From contig DVNF01000083.1 of NCBI GenBank assembly GCA_018714575.1, forward strand, positions 1 through 24,061: a stretch of 24,061 bases of DNA. Direction: 5' to 3'. This document shows positions 22,298 to 24,061 of this stretch, one piece after another. Numbering within the stretch: position 1 is the first letter of the stretch; each line of letters starts with the position of its first letter. The notes under the pieces were generated by a model. It was given only the letters and a program-made list of their open reading frames with translations. It did no database searches and had not been told where the DNA came from. Made by a program: the position numbers and the translations under genes. Origin of the DNA: Candidatus Stercoripulliclostridium merdigallinarum. Lineage in GTDB: Bacteria > Bacillota > Clostridia > Christensenellales > DTU072.

Positions 22298-23677
22298 TTA
22301 AATAAACAGATCGACTATTCCGTAGACAAACAAAACGGCTATCAGCGCCGGGCAAAGGGTGCGAATATTCAGCGACCAAAGTTTGCCCAGTTTAAATGTT
22401 CCGTTTTCCATGTGCGCCGTAATTTCGCTAAGAGCGTTTTTAGGTTTCCATATATATCCGACATATATGCAGGTCAATATTCCCGCCAGCGGCAACAGGA
22501 ACGTATTTGCAAAGGTATCGAAAACGCTTAGAATATCGATACCGCCGATATAGCCGCCCTGCGATAACGAAACGACGATTCCCAATGCGGTAGCCGCGAC
22601 GACGATGATTATTGCCGACCATTTTCTGGGGATCTTAAATTTTTCCGTGATAACGGCAACGTTGACTTCTATCAAAGCTATTGCGGACGTGATCGCGGCG
22701 AACAACACTAACAGGAAGAACACGACTCCCACTATACTGCCAAGGACGGTAGGCATTGCCGCAAACACGGAAGGCAACGTGACGAATACTAATCCGGGAC
22801 CTACGGTAGGCTCTGCGCCAACGGCGAACACTGCGGGCAAAATGGCAAAGCCTGCGATCGTGGCTACCAACGTATCCGACACGCAAATCAAAGTCGTATT
22901 GGAGGCAAGGCTAATATCCTTCCTGGCATAAGCGCCGTAAGTAGTACCTATGCCGAGGCCTAAGGACAGCGAATAAAAGGCTTGTCCCAAAGCCGCCAGG
23001 AAAATTCCCATAATACCGCCCGTACTTTCTACTCTGCCGAAGTCCGGAACGATAAAGAATTTAACGCCTTCGACGGCTCCGTCCATTGTCAACGACACGA
23101 TCATGACGAAGATCAACATTACAAACAGCAAAGGCATCAAAACCTTATTGAAGCGCTCGATGCCCTTTTGAACGCCCAGCAATATAATTATCAAGCAAAC
23201 CGCCATGAACGCGAACAAGCACAGAATGGGTTGCCACGTACCGCCTGTAAACGAAGCGAACACGGACGAATAGTCGCCGCTTGCCACAAAGCTGCCGCCG
23301 TCGAAATAGCCTGCCGCGTATCTGATTATCCAACCGCCGATAACCGAATAGTAGGAAACAATCAAAAACGAAGCTATACAGCTGATTATACCGACGAAGC
23401 CCCAGCCTTTCTTTTGCGAGTTGTAAGCGTCGATGACGTTTTTTGCGGCATGTCTGCCGATAGCGAATTCCGCGATCATCAAAGAAAATCCGACCACGGC
23501 GATTATTAATACATAAGCGATCAAGAAGATGGCTCCGCCCTGTTGACCTGCAAGGTAAGGAAACCTCCAGATATTACCTAGCCCTACCGCAGAACCCACG
23601 GCAGCCATCAAAAATCCGAACTTTCCGGACCATTGACCGGAATTTGTCTTCAAATCGTGCATTTCTTTCGTTTTCAT
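22298..23677 (-). CDS. Neurotransmitter:sodium symporter (NSS/SNF) family transporter
   Basis: A 459-residue membrane protein of the LeuT-fold NSS family. The first helix carries the family signature GSAVGLGNIWRFPY at residues 28-41, which contains the unwound Na+/substrate site. About 11-12 hydrophobic segments and the total length match bacterial members such as LeuT, MhsT and TnaT, which take up amino acids with sodium. The substrate cannot be fixed. The start at 23677 gives a 17-residue soluble N-terminus; an ATG at codon 6 is an alternative, and neither has a strong ribosome site. A consensus promoter lies at 23744-23772, and the 28-base stem-loop terminator lies 21 bases after the stop. 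It appears monocistronic. Confidence 0.93.
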   Translation of the reverse strand: MKTKEMHDLKTNSGQWSGKFGFLMAAVGSAVGLGNIWRFPYLAGQQGGAIFLIAYVLIIAVVGFSLMIAEFAIGRHAAKNVIDAYNSQKKGWGFVGIISCIASFLIVSYYSVIGGWIIRYAAGYFDGGSFVASGDYSSVFASFTGGTWQPILCLFAFMAVCLIIILLGVQKGIERFNKVLMPLLFVMLIFVMIVSLTMDGAVEGVKFFIVPDFGRVESTGGIMGIFLAALGQAFYSLSLGLGIGTTYGAYARKDISLASNTTLICVSDTLVATIAGFAILPAVFAVGAEPTVGPGLVFVTLPSVFAAMPTVLGSIVGVVFFLLVLFAAITSAIALIEVNVAVITEKFKIPRKWSAIIIVVAATALGIVVSLSQGGYIGGIDILSVFDTFANTFLLPLAGILTCIYVGYIWKPKNALSEITAHMENGTFKLGKLWSLNIRTLCPALIAVLFVYGIVDLFI

Positions 23678-23743
23678 ATCGATAGCCCGTTTTAATTATA
23701 TTTATGGTATTATTTTTCTTCCGATTTATAAAATAGCGGAGTA

Positions 23744-23772
23744 ATTATAATATATTATTTTCAATTATTCAA
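23744..23772 (-). promoter_or_regulatory. Promoter of the NSS transporter gene
   Basis: On the minus strand, TTGAAT (23772-23767), a 17-base spacer and TATAAT (23749-23744). The leader to the ATG is about 60 bases. Confidence 0.75.
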
Positions 23773-23913
23773 ACAATCCGGGGCGATTTTAAAAAAATTT
23801 TACTCTGTAAAAATCATTGCGCGCTGTCATTGCAAAATAAAAAACCGTCTTTATCTATCAAATATAAATTTAGGAAAGCATATGTAAATATGCCGGCGCC
23901 CCTATCGGTATCG

Positions 23914-23960
23914 GCGATATAAAATTCGTCATAAATTTTAAGAATTTAATTTTATATCGC
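23914..23960. repeat. Long AT-rich inverted repeat
   Basis: The 13-base arms GCGATATAAAATT and AATTTTATATCGC are perfect and separated by 21 bases. There is no T-run on either strand, so a simple intrinsic terminator is unlikely; it could end or stabilise the transcript of the partial gene to its right, or bind a protein. Confidence 0.6.
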
Positions 23961-23965
23961 TACTC

Positions 23966-23981
23966 ATAAGCAAATGCTTAT
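23966..23981. repeat. Small palindrome over the stop of the partial gene
   Basis: ATAAGCA, AA, TGCTTAT: perfect 7-base arms covering the stop codon at 23978-23980. Its role is unknown. Confidence 0.4.
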
Positions 23982-24061
23982 TTGTAATTCCTTTTTAAGA
24001 AAACTATCATCGAAACAACATATGCTATGAAGGTCGTTATTACAACCGTCATTACATAGCT
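23978..24061 (-). CDS. C-terminal end of a probable membrane protein (cut by window edge)
   Basis: A minus-strand frame open to the window edge gives 27 residues and a TAA at 23978. The residues form a hydrophobic helix (with VVITTFIAYVVSMIVF in it) followed by a basic tail LKRNYK, the usual look of the last membrane segment of a transporter. The family cannot be told from this piece, and chance is possible at this length. Confidence 0.45.
   Translation of the reverse strand, partial: SYVMTVVITTFIAYVVSMIVFLKRNYK

Larger units (their letters stand above)
23678..23977. other. AT-rich intergenic stretch upstream of the symporter
   Basis: No gene is supported in these 300 bases. They contain the symporter promoter near 23744-23772 and a 13-base-arm inverted repeat at 23914-23960. 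The base composition is much richer in A and T than the flanking genes. Confidence 0.7.

Noticed and set aside
1..24061. CRISPR array, tRNA or rRNA genes, insertion sequence, riboswitch
   Set aside because: No regularly spaced repeats, cloverleaf or CCA end, transposase or conserved aptamer core could be seen on either strand by eye.

Overview
This 24 kb window looks like chromosomal DNA of an uncultured Clostridia-type Firmicute, possibly a gut lineage. The reasons are GGAGG-type ribosome binding sites, TTGnnn-N17-TATAAT promoters often with an extended -10 TGn, CdaA and DUF1015 proteins, the comEC-holA neighbourhood, and an OmpR-type regulator with its kinases. The lineage is an inference. 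I see no rRNA, tRNA, CRISPR array, insertion sequence or phage gene.

Left part (1-9840). An MFS transporter cut by the window edge runs leftward. It is divergent from a membrane-anchored alpha/beta hydrolase that ends in a clear terminator. Then come five overlapping or closely spaced plus-strand genes: an extended SDR enzyme with a C-terminal zinc-ribbon-like domain, an EFR1-type flavodoxin/ferredoxin, an OmpR-family response regulator, and two paralogous histidine kinases of 350 residues each. The kinases have no N-terminal membrane segment or extracellular sensor and carry a predicted membrane hairpin at the C-terminus. After a terminator, a second unit encodes a GPH-type sugar/cation symporter with an acidic tail, overlapped by a small lipoprotein gene.

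Centre and right (9840-21900, all minus strand). Read in the direction of transcription, the units are: a MATE efflux pump; a 2H phosphoesterase fused to a HAD phosphatase, then a PHP-domain hydrolase and a ComEC-like protein without its usual C-terminal domain; then a long run of holA, an unknown membrane protein, the diadenylate cyclase cdaA, DUF1015, aspartate kinase, a YbaK-type tRNA deacylase and a DEDDh exonuclease with a BRCT-like segment and an arginine-rich tail. A bidirectional terminator at 9815-9838 separates this run from the left part.

Right edge (21900-24061). A region of about 400 bases holds the MATE promoter, a palindrome, a terminator hairpin and a possible 3' gene remnant. 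A sodium:neurotransmitter-type symporter follows, then an AT-rich stretch with a promoter and inverted repeats, and the last 27 codons of a probable membrane protein.

The most unusual points are the paired C-terminally anchored kinases with complementary motif changes, the 2H-HAD fusion, two genes whose promoters predict leaderless mRNAs, the SDR-zinc-ribbon/EFR1 pair, and a 28-base stem-loop present in three related copies.
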